DNA of 64,000 nt from VRUE01 sp963840565 (GTDB lineage: Bacteria; Actinomycetota; Thermoleophilia; Solirubrobacterales; 70-9). The stretch is taken from the NCBI GenBank assembly GCA_963840565.1, contig CAWIZH010000003.1, positions 310,001-374,000 on the forward strand, read 5' to 3'. Position numbers and translations under genes: made by a program. Shown piece after piece: positions 1 to 8,390 of the stretch. The stretch's first letter is position 1; the number at the start of each line of letters is the position of its first letter. The notes under the pieces were generated by a model, which worked only from the letters and a program-made list of their open reading frames with translations, was not told the DNA's origin and did no database searches.

Positions 1-33
1 AGGACAATACCGCCGCTTAGCGAGGCGCCTGGA

Positions 34-60
34 CCCGGAGTCCCTCGTCCAGACTCCGGG
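34..60 (-). terminator. hairpin downstream of csbD-like gene
   Basis: Perfect 9-bp stem (CCCGGAGTC at 34-42 pairing with GACTCCGGG at 52-60) with a 9-nt loop. It begins 11 nt past the stop codon of the CsbD-like gene. No U-tract follows on the minus strand, so it is a stem-only terminator or 3' end stabiliser. Confidence 0.5.
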
Positions 61-71
61 CCGGCTGAGCC

Positions 72-260
72 TCAGGTCTTGCGTTCGAGGTCCGCGACCT
101 CGGCGGCCTTGTCCTCGACCTTGTCCTGGGCGTGGTCGAGCTGCTCCTTCTTCTCGCCCTTCTCCTCCTCGCGTTTGCCCTGGCGACGCAGCGATGCATC
201 GTCGGTCAGGTCTCCCGCTGCCTGCTTTGCCCTGCCGGTGATCTTGTCCAAAATGCCCAT
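72..260 (-). CDS. CsbD-like general stress protein
   Basis: 62-residue, highly charged, hydrophilic protein beginning MGILDKITGRAKQAAGDLTD, which matches the start of the CsbD family (small proteins induced by the general stress response in Bacillus and widespread in actinobacteria). The rest is Lys/Glu/Asp-rich and probably helical (residues 25-60), with no membrane segment or catalytic motif. Length is normal for the family. A hairpin lies just past the stop, so it is probably monocistronic. The nearby SpoIIE phosphatase and anti-sigma-like genes make stress-sigma control plausible, but no promoter was identified. The molecular function of CsbD proteins is not known. Confidence 0.85.
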   Translation of the reverse strand: MGILDKITGRAKQAAGDLTDDASLRRQGKREEEKGEKKEQLDHAQDKVEDKAAEVADLERKT

Positions 261-376
261 GGTTGGGTCCTTTCGCTCGATCTTCTTGCCGAACCGGTGG
301 TACCCCCGCTGCGCTCCGGGAAACCCAGGACGAAGGCCGGGCGAGCCGGCGCGACCCCGCCCCTGAGACCGCGCGC

Positions 377-1303
377 CTACGAGCGCGAAGCCCGCAGGCG
401 GACCGTCGTGCGGCCTGGGCGAGAGCGGATCTGAACCAGGTCGCAGAGCTGGTTTGCGAGCCAGAGGCCGCGGCCGCCCTGCTGAGTCGGCTGCGGCCGC
501 AGGCGACCGGCGAGCGGCTCTTCGATCGAGCCGCTGTCCTCGAACTCGACCAGCAGGCGGCCGTCGTCCTGCCAGCTGCGCAGGGTGCCGCTGCCGCCGC
601 CGTGAGCAACGCTGTTGGCGGCCAGCTCGCTGGCGGCGATGACAAGGTCGGCGGTGTCGGGGACCGACAGGCCGGCTCGCTGGGCGACCCGCTCAACCCG
701 CCGCCTCACATCGGCGAGCTTGGCGCGATCGAACTCGAAGGCCTCGGCGTCGGCCGGCGACCCGTTCAGCTCTCCGGCGAAGCAGTCTCGACCGACGAAG
801 TATTCGCCGCTGCGCTCGTTGGCCTCGTGGCGACGGACCGTGCCGTGGGAGTGAGCGACCTTCCCCAGCACTTCGTCGCCGAGGGCACGCTCGTCATACG
901 GGCAGAGCAACGACCATGCCGGCGGTGACCCGAAGGCAACATTGAGCAGCGCCTCGTGGCGCTCGCACTCGTCGATCTCGGCGGGGCCGCGGCCCGGCCA
1001 GATCGGTTCGCCGATTCCGCACACCGGCCGGCCCTCGTTCTCGTCGACGAACTCGCGCCAGAAGGGGATGATCCGCGCCGGATTGCGGCCCAGCTCTTCG
1101 ATCGCGGCAAAGCGGACGGCGGCGGCGTCAACGCCCAGCTCGCCTTCGAGCAGGGCGGTGTTGAGCTCACTTACCGCTACCAGTGCGGGCTCGCCCGCCT
1201 CGAGCGCCTCGCGCAGAAACGGCACCGTGCCGGCGAGAAACTCCTCAGCGTCAGCGTAGATCAGGGCGTCGTGCTGAAAGCCCGGCCGGCTCATGTCCGC
1301 CAC
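377..1303 (-). CDS. MEDS-domain anti-sigma-type protein with HATPase
   Basis: 308 residues from a GTG start; an ATG four codons in (1294) is an equally good start. Residues 10-165 resemble the MEDS sensory domain (DcmR type: HDALIYADAEEF, then a FWREFVDEN segment). Residues 190-305 form a GHKL/HATPase fold of the RsbW/RsbT type, with N-box residues Glu226 and Asn230 (ASELAANSVAHGG), a G1-like EDSGS near 255-259 and a G2-like QQGGRGLWLAN near 274-284. Such proteins act in partner-switching control of sigma factors, binding or phosphorylating an anti-anti-sigma protein. The SpoIIE phosphatase gene lies 118 nt upstream on the same strand and is the likely opposing activity. No sigma factor or STAS protein is next to it. 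Confidence 0.85.
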   Translation of the reverse strand: MADMSRPGFQHDALIYADAEEFLAGTVPFLREALEAGEPALVAVSELNTALLEGELGVDAAAVRFAAIEELGRNPARIIPFWREFVDENEGRPVCGIGEPIWPGRGPAEIDECERHEALLNVAFGSPPAWSLLCPYDERALGDEVLGKVAHSHGTVRRHEANERSGEYFVGRDCFAGELNGSPADAEAFEFDRAKLADVRRRVERVAQRAGLSVPDTADLVIAASELAANSVAHGGGSGTLRSWQDDGRLLVEFEDSGSIEEPLAGRLRPQPTQQGGRGLWLANQLCDLVQIRSRPGRTTVRLRASRS

Positions 1304-1421
1304 GGCGCTTGATCTTGGCGCTCAAATCGGTTCATTGAAGGCTTACATCGGCAGGCTTAACCGCTGCGTCAACTTTGCTGCCGACCTCTCCGATTTCCCC
1401 GAAACGGCCTGCCTTAAACCT

Positions 1422-2459
1422 CTACTGCGGCTTCAGCACAAGCACGCAGAGGTCGTCTCGAATCGGCGCCTCAGCCCACTCGAGGATCGCTTTCTCAACC
1501 TGAGTGACCATTGCCGCGGCCGGCAGCTTGGCCAGCGGAGAGAGGAACCGCGAAAGGCCGTCGAGGCCAAGCATCCTTCCGTTCTGACGGACGTCGGTGG
1601 CGCCGTCGGTGTAGACGACTACTCCCTCGCCAACTTGCAGGATCGCCTCGCGGTTGCTCAAGCTGAGCCCGCGATCGGCACCGAGCAGGAAGGTCGAGCC
1701 CTCGGCGGGGAACTCCTCCAGCCCCGGCAGCCGTAGCGGCAGCGGATGACCGGCGATCGCCCAGGAGAGCTTGGCCTCCTGGGCGCGGAAGCGCAGACAA
1801 ACCGCGCTGACCAGCTCGCGCTCGTGACGGGGCCGGTCGGCCAGCGCGCCGTTGGCCAGCATCAGCAGCTCAGCCGGGTCACTGGTGTTCGCGGCAAAGG
1901 CGGCGAAACGGGCGCGGATGAAGGTCGCCAGCCGGGCCGCCTCGGGACCATGCCCGACGACGTCGCCGACGATCGCGACGGCTGAGCTGTCGGGACCGTT
2001 GGTGAGCAGGTAGAAGTCGCCTGAGACGCCGTGCTCGGAGGGCACGAAGGCGGCGGCGGCATCGACGCCGGGCAGCTGCGGCAGCGCCGAGGGGGTCAGC
2101 GCCGCCCGAATCGCCTCGAGTTCCTCGACCGAGTGCTCGAGCACGGTCATCCTCTCCCGCAGCAGCGAGACGAAGGCGGCAACGGCGACGAAGGCGAGCA
2201 GCCGCACCGCCAGCGTCGCCCCGAAGTGCGGGACCGGCTGGATCGCGGAGCCGATGACGTAGAGGACGGCGCAGCCCACCACCGCGGCAGCGCCGGCTCG
2301 CCGGCCGCCCCACCAAGCCGCGAGCCCAATCGGGATGGCATAGAAGAAACCGATGCCGACATTGGTCTGAGCCGGCGTCACCAACCAGACGACGAAGACC
2401 AGCAGCGCGATCGCACAGACCCAGGCGAGACGAGCGGGATTGGGCATCGTCCGCGGCAC
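1422..2459 (-). CDS. membrane SpoIIE-type PP2C phosphatase
   Basis: 345 residues from GTG, with an ATG at codon 5 (2447). The N-terminal ~95 residues contain about four hydrophobic helices (for example WVCAIALLVFVVWLVTP and AVRLLAFVAVAAFVSLL), so the protein is anchored in the membrane with little extracytoplasmic sensor. A short helical linker follows (~100-120). The rest is a SpoIIE/PP2C phosphatase: GVSGDFYLL and VAIVGDVVGHGPEAARLA carry the metal-binding aspartates, and DDLCVLVLKP closes the domain. Known family role: dephosphorylation of phospho-anti-anti-sigma proteins. It is the upstream gene of a probable two-gene unit with the MEDS/HATPase protein, giving a phosphatase plus putative kinase pair. 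Confidence 0.88.
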   Translation of the reverse strand: MPRTMPNPARLAWVCAIALLVFVVWLVTPAQTNVGIGFFYAIPIGLAAWWGGRRAGAAAVVGCAVLYVIGSAIQPVPHFGATLAVRLLAFVAVAAFVSLLRERMTVLEHSVEELEAIRAALTPSALPQLPGVDAAAAFVPSEHGVSGDFYLLTNGPDSSAVAIVGDVVGHGPEAARLATFIRARFAAFAANTSDPAELLMLANGALADRPRHERELVSAVCLRFRAQEAKLSWAIAGHPLPLRLPGLEEFPAEGSTFLLGADRGLSLSNREAILQVGEGVVVYTDGATDVRQNGRMLGLDGLSRFLSPLAKLPAAAMVTQVEKAILEWAEAPIRDDLCVLVLKPQ

Positions 2460-2540
2460 TTGCGACGACCTTATAGGAGGTACTCGTCGCAGCCCCCATG
2501 CGCTCCGGACCGGCTTGCCCGGAGCGCCCCGCGCCCTTCT

Positions 2541-3116
2541 CTACCTGGCCGCGGGCTCGTAGGTGAGCAGGGCTATGCCGGCGCCGATCGTCTTCCAGTC
2601 GACCAGGTTGAGCGGCTTCTTGGCGGTGACGTCGCCGAAGAGGCGCTTGCCCTCGCCGAGCAGGACCGGGAAGACCATCAGGCGCAGCTCGTCGACGAGG
2701 TCGCGCTCCAGTAGGCCCTGGACCAGCTGGGCGCTGCCGGCGACGAGGATCACGCCGTCGATCTCGCGGTGCAGCTTCGCCACCTCGTCGGCCAGGTCGC
2801 CGCGCAGGATGGTGGAGTTTTCCCAACTCGCCTCCTGCAGGGTCGAGGAGACGACGTACTTCGGCATCGAGTTCATCTTCTCGGCGAAGCCGGCCCCGTC
2901 TTCCATCGTCGGCCAAGCGGCGGCGAAGCCCTCGTAAGTGACCCGGCCCAGCAGCTGAGCCTCGGCCTCGACCAGCTCGTCGAGCTTGAACTTGTCGCCC
3001 TCCTCGCCGCGGTCGATCTCGAAGGTCCAGCCAGCGTGCTTGTAGTCCTCGCCCCCGCCCGGCGCCTCGATTACGCCATCGAGGGAAACGAACTCGGTTA
3101 CGACGATCTTGCCCAT
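2541..3116 (-). CDS. dihydrofolate reductase family protein (RibD C-terminal-like)
   Basis: 191 residues starting MGKIVVTEFVSLDGVIEAPG, the typical opening of the RibD C-terminal/DHFR-like reductases (YwjB/YyaP type). An AAGGAGA ribosome site lies about 8 nt before the ATG. Further family features are LLGRVTYEGFAAAWP near residue 57, then MPKYVVSSTL and VILVAGSAQLVQGLLERDLVDEL. They are expected to bind NADPH in a Rossmann-like sheet, and the physiological substrate is generally unknown. It stands alone between the SpoIIE gene and a 360-bp non-coding interval. It is not the riboflavin RibD itself, because the deaminase domain is absent. Confidence 0.85.
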   Translation of the reverse strand: MGKIVVTEFVSLDGVIEAPGGGEDYKHAGWTFEIDRGEEGDKFKLDELVEAEAQLLGRVTYEGFAAAWPTMEDGAGFAEKMNSMPKYVVSSTLQEASWENSTILRGDLADEVAKLHREIDGVILVAGSAQLVQGLLERDLVDELRLMVFPVLLGEGKRLFGDVTAKKPLNLVDWKTIGAGIALLTYEPAAR

Positions 3117-3477
3117 GCTGATCTCCTTTGCTGATTGGTTGACTCTCTACCCCTACGACGAACGGGCAGTCACCAAATCGACAGGCTGACGAGATTTCTT
3201 TCAGGCTCTCCGCGAGGCGAGCCGCCTGGGTCAGCCTGGGCAATTCGTCTTCTGGGCCCGATCCCGACCCATATCTGACGGGCCAGGACCGGCCCCATAC
3301 CTGCTCCTAGCGGTGCTTGACGATCTGCACGCTAGGGATGACCTGGGGCGCTTCCTTGATCGTCATTCCCTGAATCACCTCCCTTCCCGTCTTCAACCCG
3401 GCGCAATACCGGGAGGAAGGCAGAATGCCTATGCTCTGCCGCCCTTGAGTAGCCAGAAGCGACTGACTGGAGGATTG
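3117..3477. other. intergenic interval, probable regulatory DNA
   Basis: 361 bp between divergently oriented genes. I see no convincing short gene. The right end carries the GGAGG ribosome site for the winged-helix gene at 3478, and the left end the AAGGAGA site for the reductase. Base composition is lower in GC than in the flanking genes, as expected for promoters, but I could not assign -10/-35 elements. Confidence 0.4.
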
Positions 3478-4125
3478 ATGGCGAAATCCGAGCTAGCCGA
3501 GCGCAGGCCCCCAGCAGAGAGGAAGCGAGGCCTGGAGGATGCTCTGGCCTACGCGGTGGGGCACCGGATCAGGGTCGACGCGCTGGCGATCCTTGCCGAG
3601 GGCCGACACAGCCCCAACGAGATCGCCGGCATCCTGCGCAAGAACGTGAGCACGGTCGCGCGGCATGTCAAGGAGCTCTACGACTGCGGCTGCATCGAGT
3701 CGGTGGGGACCCGACAGGTCCGCGGCGCGACCGAGCATTTCTACCGCGCCGTGACGGTGCCGATGATCACCGACGAGGAGTACCGCGAGATGCCGCACGA
3801 GGCCCGTCGCGAGGTGATCGGCCTGGTCGTCCAGGCAGTCATGGCGGAGACCCTGGCCTCGTTGCAGGCCGGAAAGCTGGAGACCGACGACGACATATGC
3901 ATGATTTGGGACTGCCTGCCACTCGACGACGAGGGGCGCAAGGAAGTCCTCGCAGAGCGAGTCAGGTCCTACGAGCGGCTCCAGGACATCAAGGCGAAAA
4001 ACGCGAACCGCCTGGCTCAATCGGGAGAGACTGGGACCACCACGATCGTCTCCCTGCTCGGTTTCGAGCGCAGCCGGCCGGGCCGGCCGGAAAGCGGTTA
4101 CGCGCCGCTTGAAATGGAATCGTGA
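3478..4125 (+). CDS. winged-helix (ArsR-like) transcriptional regulator
   Basis: 215 residues. The ATG at 3478 was chosen over upstream in-frame codons because it follows a GGAGG site by 4 nt and the sequence only becomes protein-like from there. Residues ~20-90 hold an ArsR-type winged helix: HRIRVDALAILAEGRHSPNEIA, then STVARHVKELYDCGCIE as recognition helix, and a wing with VGTRQVRGATEHFYRA. The C-terminal half is helical and of unknown function. The gene 78 bp downstream encodes a smaller regulator that shares the QVRGA..Y wing, so the two are probably related by old duplication. Effector and targets cannot be read from the sequence. Confidence 0.8.
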   Translation: MAKSELAERRPPAERKRGLEDALAYAVGHRIRVDALAILAEGRHSPNEIAGILRKNVSTVARHVKELYDCGCIESVGTRQVRGATEHFYRAVTVPMITDEEYREMPHEARREVIGLVVQAVMAETLASLQAGKLETDDDICMIWDCLPLDDEGRKEVLAERVRSYERLQDIKAKNANRLAQSGETGTTTIVSLLGFERSRPGRPESGYAPLEMES

Positions 4126-4202
4126 CCATTCGCGAAATCAGCCTCAAATAATGGGGTAGAACCTCGCGTTCCAATCTGAAACCGTTCAATACTCAAGGTC
4201 CA

Positions 4203-4547
4203 ATGAGCGAAAGTACTTCCACAACGCCACCCCGCCCCGCGACGCAGAACGGCCACGACGGCAGCGATCCACTGGACTGGGGCGCCCTCCTCTCCCGCTC
4301 GATCCACCCGACCAGGCTCTGGATCATCGAAGCGATGCGGGTCATCGACCGGCCGCTCTCGGCCTCCGAACTTGAGGACGTCTTCGAGGCTAAGCAGACC
4401 ACCTCGGCGATCTCCTACCACCTGACCACGCTGGCCAAGATCGGCATCGTCAAGCAGGTCGAGATGCAGCAGGTGCGCGGCGCCTGGAAGCGCCTCTACG
4501 TTTTCACCGACGCCGTCAAGCCGACGGCGCCCAGCGCGTCCGCCTAG
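4203..4547 (+). CDS. small winged-helix (ArsR-like) regulator
   Basis: 114 residues. A low-complexity N-terminus (~1-25) precedes a winged helix: SRSIHPTRLWIIEAMRVI, then LEDVFEAKQTTSAISYHLTTLAKIG as the helix-turn-helix and a wing ending QQVRGAWKRLYVF. It lacks the extra C-terminal half of the neighbouring regulator (3478-4125), but the wing motif is shared. No metal-binding cysteine pair is present, so this is not a canonical metal sensor. It follows a 77-bp relatively AT-rich gap that probably contains its own promoter. Confidence 0.78.
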   Translation: MSESTSTTPPRPATQNGHDGSDPLDWGALLSRSIHPTRLWIIEAMRVIDRPLSASELEDVFEAKQTTSAISYHLTTLAKIGIVKQVEMQQVRGAWKRLYVFTDAVKPTAPSASA

Positions 4548-4566
4548 CTCGATCTGGGACAGCGCG

Positions 4567-4830
4567 CTATGCGGTCACGGTGCACTGCTGAGCACGCGCG
4601 TAGAGAGTCTCGGGGGCGATATCGGCGTCATTTGGCCAGACAATCGTGCCGGCCTCCCGATCGGCCCGCAGCCGGCGAAAGTACGCGATGTCCTCCAAGG
4701 GCTCGAAGACCCCCCCGTACTCGAGCAAATAAGAAAGATCGACATCGGCCCCGAGGCCATCGTCGAAGCGCACATGGACGACATACGCGTCCGCCACGGT
4801 GGCGTCGATCAAAAGTGGAGTGCTGCGCAT
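4567..4830 (-). CDS. DUF2442 domain protein
   Basis: 87 residues from the ATG at 4830; a TTG two codons earlier is less likely. The family pattern is clear: VVHVRFDDGLGADVDLSYLL, then GVFEPLEDIAYFRRLRADRE and TIVWPNDADIAPETLYAR. DUF2442 proteins are small, have no known catalytic residues and very often form two-gene units with DUF4160 proteins, an arrangement suspected to be toxin-antitoxin-like but not proven. Here it lies 18 bp downstream of the DUF4160 gene on the same strand, and expression is probably coupled. Confidence 0.85.
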   Translation of the reverse strand: MRSTPLLIDATVADAYVVHVRFDDGLGADVDLSYLLEYGGVFEPLEDIAYFRRLRADREAGTIVWPNDADIAPETLYARAQQCTVTA

Positions 4831-4848
4831 GAGCAAATGGTAGCCGCC

Positions 4849-5118
4849 CTATCGGAGCGGGGCGACCGGTGCCAACGGCAGGTGATTGCGGGCGCGCTGC
4901 CAGTTTTGTAGCAGCTCGAGCTGGTGCGCCCGAGCCCACTCCGCCACTAGTCGCCGCGCACGCAGCGGCAGTGCGCCAGCAATCACCGCACAGCTCTCGA
5001 TGTCGATCGAAGCCTCGTCCTCCCCGTAGCGAGCGTGGAAATGTGGCCGCCCGAGGTGATTGCTCTCGTCGTAGTACATCCAGATCGTGATCCCGTAGAA
5101 GCTGCTGATGTGGGGCAT
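4849..5118 (-). CDS. DUF4160 domain protein
   Basis: 89 residues from the ATG at 5118; the reading frame extends 12 codons further but family members begin with the MPxISxFYG motif seen here (MPHISSFYGITIWMYY). Other family hallmarks are HLGRPHFHARYGEDEASIDIE and a C-terminal helix RRLVAEWARAHQLELLQNW. Function unknown; it is usually adjacent to DUF2442, as here. A 27-bp perfect palindrome (5117-5143) covers the start codon, suggesting autoregulation by an operator placed on the translation start. Confidence 0.85.
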   Translation of the reverse strand: MPHISSFYGITIWMYYDESNHLGRPHFHARYGEDEASIDIESCAVIAGALPLRARRLVAEWARAHQLELLQNWQRARNHLPLAPVAPLR

Positions 5119-5143
5119 GGGGGCGATCCTGGATCGCCCCCAT
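5117..5143. promoter_or_regulatory. 27-bp palindrome over the DUF4160 start codon
   Basis: Perfect inverted repeat: arm ATGGGGGCGATCC (5117-5129), one central T, and the complementary arm at 5131-5143. The left arm includes two bases of the start codon complement (5116-5118). It is a candidate operator for the DUF4160/DUF2442 pair, or an RNA hairpin hiding the start. Confidence 0.6.
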
Positions 5144-5199
5144 TGACGGGACAAGACGTAGATGTGTCGCGAGTGCGTCGTTCTTGATACGAAGGAGCA

Positions 5200-7230
5200 C
5201 TAAAGCTCGATCTGGGAGCCGATCGTCACCGTGCGATCGCCGGGCAGGTGGAAGTACTCGACCGGGCTGGCGGCGTTGCGTGACATCGCCACGAAGAGGC
5301 GCTTGCGCCAGGCTCGCATGCCGGGGCCACGGGTGGGCAGGATCGAGACCCCGGAGAGGAAGTAGACGGCGGTCTCGACATCCACTTCCGCCTCCAAACC
5401 CGCCTCGCAGGCAAGCGACAAGACGCGCGGCACGTCGAGCGTGTCCTGAAAGCCGAAGCGGGCGGTGAGGTGGCTGATGCCGTCGTCGTCGTAGCCGAGG
5501 TTGTCGACGACGAGGCGCTCGGACTCCGGCACGTAGGGCGCCCTGGTCGTCTCCAGCGAGATGATCACCACGGCTTCGTGCACGGCGCCGGTGTGCTCGA
5601 CGCTCGCCCGCAGCGCCAGCGGGGTCGTTTCGCGGCGCGCGTTGAGATAGACAGCCGCCCCGGGGACGCGCACCGGCACCGGGTCCATCGCCCGCAGCTC
5701 CTCGACAAAGGAGCGCAGGCTCCCCTCCTCCTCGATCCGCGCCGCTCGGACCCTCTCGCTGCCCCGCTTCCAGGTGCTGAGCACGGCGAAGACGGCGAGG
5801 CCGATCGAGAGCGGGAACCAGCCGCCGTGCGCGGCCTTGGTCAGGTTGGCGCCGAGGAAGGCGAAGTCGACGGTGAAGAAGACGAGCGCGCCGAGCGCAA
5901 CCATCCAGGCCGGCTTGCGCCAGAGCGTCCGCACGACGACCAGGAAGAGCAGGGTGTCGACCGTGATCGTGCCGGTGACCGCGATCCCGTAAGCCGAGGC
6001 GAGGCGGGTCGAGGAGCCGAAGCCGATGACCAGGGCGATCACGGCGACAAGCAGTGCCCAGTTGATCGCCGGCGCGTAGACCTGGCCGATCTCCCTAGTC
6101 GAGGTGTGGCGGATCGTCAGCCGCGGCAGGAAGCCGAGCTGAACCGCCTGGCGAGTGACCGAGAAGGCGCCGGAGATCACCGCCTGCGAGGCGATCACGG
6201 TCGCCACCGTCGCCAGCACCACCATCGGGATCCGGCCCCAGTGCGGGATCAGCAGGAAGAACGGATTGTCGATCGCGCTCGGGTCGCCGAGGATCAGCGA
6301 GCCCTGGCCCATGTAGTTGAGCGTCAGCGCCGGGAAGACGACGAAGAACCAGGCGCGGCTGATCGGCGCCCGGCCGAAGTGGCCCATGTCGGCGTAGAGC
6401 GCCTCGGCGCCGGTCAGGGTGAGGACGATCGCGCCGAGCGCGATGAAGGCGATGCCGAAATGGGCGCCGAAGAACTCGAGCCCGTAGCTCGGCGAGAGCG
6501 CCTTGACGATCGCCGGGTGGGCGAGGACGCGCCCCAGGCCCGCGGCGGCAATCACCGCGAACCAGACCACCATCACCGGCCCGAAGAGGCGCCCGATCGC
6601 GTGGGTGCCGAAGCGCTGGATCCCGAACAACACGACGAGGACGGCGATCGTGATCGGCACCACCAGCGAGCCCAGGCTCGGCACCGCGACCTTCACCCCC
6701 TCGACCGCCGAGAGCACCGAGATCGCCGGCGTGATCATCCCGTCGCCGTAGAACAGCGCCACCCCGAACATGCCGAGCGCAATCAACACCGGCTTCAGCC
6801 GCTTGCCGCGCAGCTTCACCGTCTCAACCAGTGCGATCAGGGCGAGGATGCCGCCCTCGCCGTCGTTGTCGGCGCGCATGATCAGGAGCACGAACTCGAT
6901 CGAGACGATCAGCGTGACCGACCAGAAGACGAGCGAGATCACCCCGTAGACATCGCCTTCGGTCGGCTTCACCGCCTGGTGATCGGCCGAGAAGACCGTC
7001 TGCAGCGCGTAAAGCGGGCTGGTGCCGATGTCACCGAAGACGACGCCGAGGGCGCCCAGGGCGAGCAGCGCCATGCCCGCCTGCCGGCGGTTGCTGATCG
7101 AGGCGCGGGGCCGCACGATGCCACGGTATGCTTTTTTGGCTTGAGTGCCCTGGCGGCGCCCGAGCACCAGCCAGGTGCGGGGGTCAGCAGGCCATCGCGC
7201 AGGGTGCAACCCGATACGAAGCCAGGGCAA
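5200..7230 (-). CDS. kup: Kup/TrkD-type potassium uptake transporter
   Basis: 676 residues as drawn. The first ~45 residues are atypical, and a GTG at 7167 may be the real start; family length is about 620-650. The first membrane helix carries ALGVVFGDIGTSPLYALQTVF, the Kup signature. About twelve membrane helices follow to residue ~455, including DNDGEGGILALIALVE, GMFGVALFYGDGMITPAISVLSAVE and GAEALYADMGHFG. The C-terminal ~200 residues are cytosolic and contain a conserved DNLGYDDDGISHLTARFGF block. It imports K+ with protons across the cytoplasmic membrane. It is divergent from an MpsC-like gene (76 bp away). A c-di-AMP riboswitch often precedes K+ transporters, but I could not recognise one here. 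Confidence 0.93.
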   Translation of the reverse strand: MPWLRIGLHPARWPADPRTWLVLGRRQGTQAKKAYRGIVRPRASISNRRQAGMALLALGALGVVFGDIGTSPLYALQTVFSADHQAVKPTEGDVYGVISLVFWSVTLIVSIEFVLLIMRADNDGEGGILALIALVETVKLRGKRLKPVLIALGMFGVALFYGDGMITPAISVLSAVEGVKVAVPSLGSLVVPITIAVLVVLFGIQRFGTHAIGRLFGPVMVVWFAVIAAAGLGRVLAHPAIVKALSPSYGLEFFGAHFGIAFIALGAIVLTLTGAEALYADMGHFGRAPISRAWFFVVFPALTLNYMGQGSLILGDPSAIDNPFFLLIPHWGRIPMVVLATVATVIASQAVISGAFSVTRQAVQLGFLPRLTIRHTSTREIGQVYAPAINWALLVAVIALVIGFGSSTRLASAYGIAVTGTITVDTLLFLVVVRTLWRKPAWMVALGALVFFTVDFAFLGANLTKAAHGGWFPLSIGLAVFAVLSTWKRGSERVRAARIEEEGSLRSFVEELRAMDPVPVRVPGAAVYLNARRETTPLALRASVEHTGAVHEAVVIISLETTRAPYVPESERLVVDNLGYDDDGISHLTARFGFQDTLDVPRVLSLACEAGLEAEVDVETAVYFLSGVSILPTRGPGMRAWRKRLFVAMSRNAASPVEYFHLPGDRTVTIGSQIEL

Positions 7231-7305
7231 ACGGCTCCGCGGCGGTAAGCGGGCGCAAGAACTTGCGTACCCCTCGCCAATAAGAACCTCTACAGGAGCC
7301 GTAGT

Positions 7306-7716
7306 TTGGATCGTCCCGACTTACTAGACAGCCCTGCCCGCGGGGCACTTGTTTCCCAGCTCTCGCGCGAGATCGTGCAGCTGCATGCGCGCCTCTACGG
7401 GCGCGGGCCGACCAAGGCGCGGAGCTACCTGCACGGCGACTACGCGGTGTGCATCCTCGAGGAGGTCTTCACCACAGCGGAGCGGACCCTGATCGAGGCC
7501 GGCTCCGGGGACCACGTCAACGACACCCGCAAGAAGTTCCAGGACGCGGTCAAAGAAGAGTTCATCGCCGTCGTCGAGCGGATCACCGAGCGCAGCGTCC
7601 GTGTTTTCCTCAGTCAGGTCGACATCGAGGCCAACCTGGCGATCGAGTTCTTCATCTTCGCCGAGCCGGCAGAGGACGATAAAGACGCGGGTAGCCGGCG
7701 AACCGGCAGGCTCTAG
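7306..7716 (+). CDS. MpsC-like (DUF2294) protein, paralogue 1
   Basis: 136 residues from a TTG that follows AGGAG by 7 nt. Pattern: LSREIVQLHARLYGRGPTKARSYL, then VCILEEVFTTAERTLIEAG and VRVFLSQVDIEANLAIEFFIF. This is the DUF2294 family, named MpsC after the third protein of the staphylococcal MpsABC system (Na+/bicarbonate-linked membrane potential). MpsA- and MpsB-like genes are not visible here, so the role is inferred only at family level. Soluble, with no membrane segment. Its stop shares CTAG with the convergent second paralogue (7713-8078). Confidence 0.75.
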   Translation: MDRPDLLDSPARGALVSQLSREIVQLHARLYGRGPTKARSYLHGDYAVCILEEVFTTAERTLIEAGSGDHVNDTRKKFQDAVKEEFIAVVERITERSVRVFLSQVDIEANLAIEFFIFAEPAEDDKDAGSRRTGRL

Positions 7717-8078
7717 ACCTCGGCCCGCTCGCCGAGCAGGAAGACCTCGATCGCGACATCGGGGTCGACGTGGACCACACTGAGGAAGGCGGCGACCGGC
7801 CGCTCCATGATCCGCTCGACGCTCAGCTTGTACTCGTCCTTCAGCGCTTCTTGGTGCAGAGCGCGAGTCTGCCGCACGTGCTCGGCCTGATCGGCTCGGA
7901 TCAGCGTGTGCTCGACCGCGGTGTAGATATCGCTGAGCACGCAGATCACCATCTCGTCGGTGACGAAGCTCTTTGCCGCGCCCGGCCCACGGCCGAAGTG
8001 CTCGCGGTGGAGCGCCACCATGGCGTTCGAGATCTCGACCAGCCCCTGGCCGCCTTTGGGTGCCTCTTTCCCGACCAT
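7713..8078 (-). CDS. MpsC-like (DUF2294) protein, paralogue 2
   Basis: 121 residues. It aligns by eye with both neighbours: ISNAMVALHREHFGRGPGAAKSF, VICVLSDIYTAVEHTLIRAD and FLSVVHVDPDVAIEVFLLGE. The GRGP turn after the first helix and the V.VDPDVAIE.F strand are shared by all three paralogues. It is convergent with paralogue 1 and divergent from paralogue 3, so the copies are not one operon and did not arise as a simple head-to-tail repeat. Function unknown beyond the MpsC/DUF2294 family assignment. Confidence 0.75.
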   Translation of the reverse strand: MVGKEAPKGGQGLVEISNAMVALHREHFGRGPGAAKSFVTDEMVICVLSDIYTAVEHTLIRADQAEHVRQTRALHQEALKDEYKLSVERIMERPVAAFLSVVHVDPDVAIEVFLLGERAEV

Positions 8079-8390
8079 TCCGCTGTTCCAGTTCTGCGCC
8101 TGTGCCGGCCCAGAGACGAGCGGCCGCGGCGCGGGCTTGGGTTGGACAGAGTTGCCAACCTCAATCGCTCCTCACGCGACTCTGCTCGGACGGCGCTGGC
8201 TCTAAGTCCCCCGCGGCCCGGTCAGCTCTTCACAAGTCGTGCGCGCTGGCCCGCATGATCGGTCGGAACGTCAGCCTACTAAGTCGGCGGCAATAGAGCC
8301 AGCAGTGGTACCGTTTTGGAACGCCGGAGGGGCTCGCCGCAACTCTCCCCCTTCGGTGACTTGGCGAAGAGGGGCGGAGAAGGAGTGTGC

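Noticed and set aside
1879..3243. 454-codon minus-strand frame over the reductase and SpoIIE genes
   Set aside because: Arg-rich frame-shifted reading of two recognised genes on the same strand.
5470..7248. 592-codon open frame antisense to kup
   Set aside because: Product is Arg/Asp/Gln/His-rich low-complexity sequence typical of the mirror frame of GC-rich genes; kup on the other strand has full family motifs.
7231..7305. c-di-AMP riboswitch before kup
   Set aside because: The interval is only 75 bp and shows none of the conserved ydaO-type elements I could recognise.
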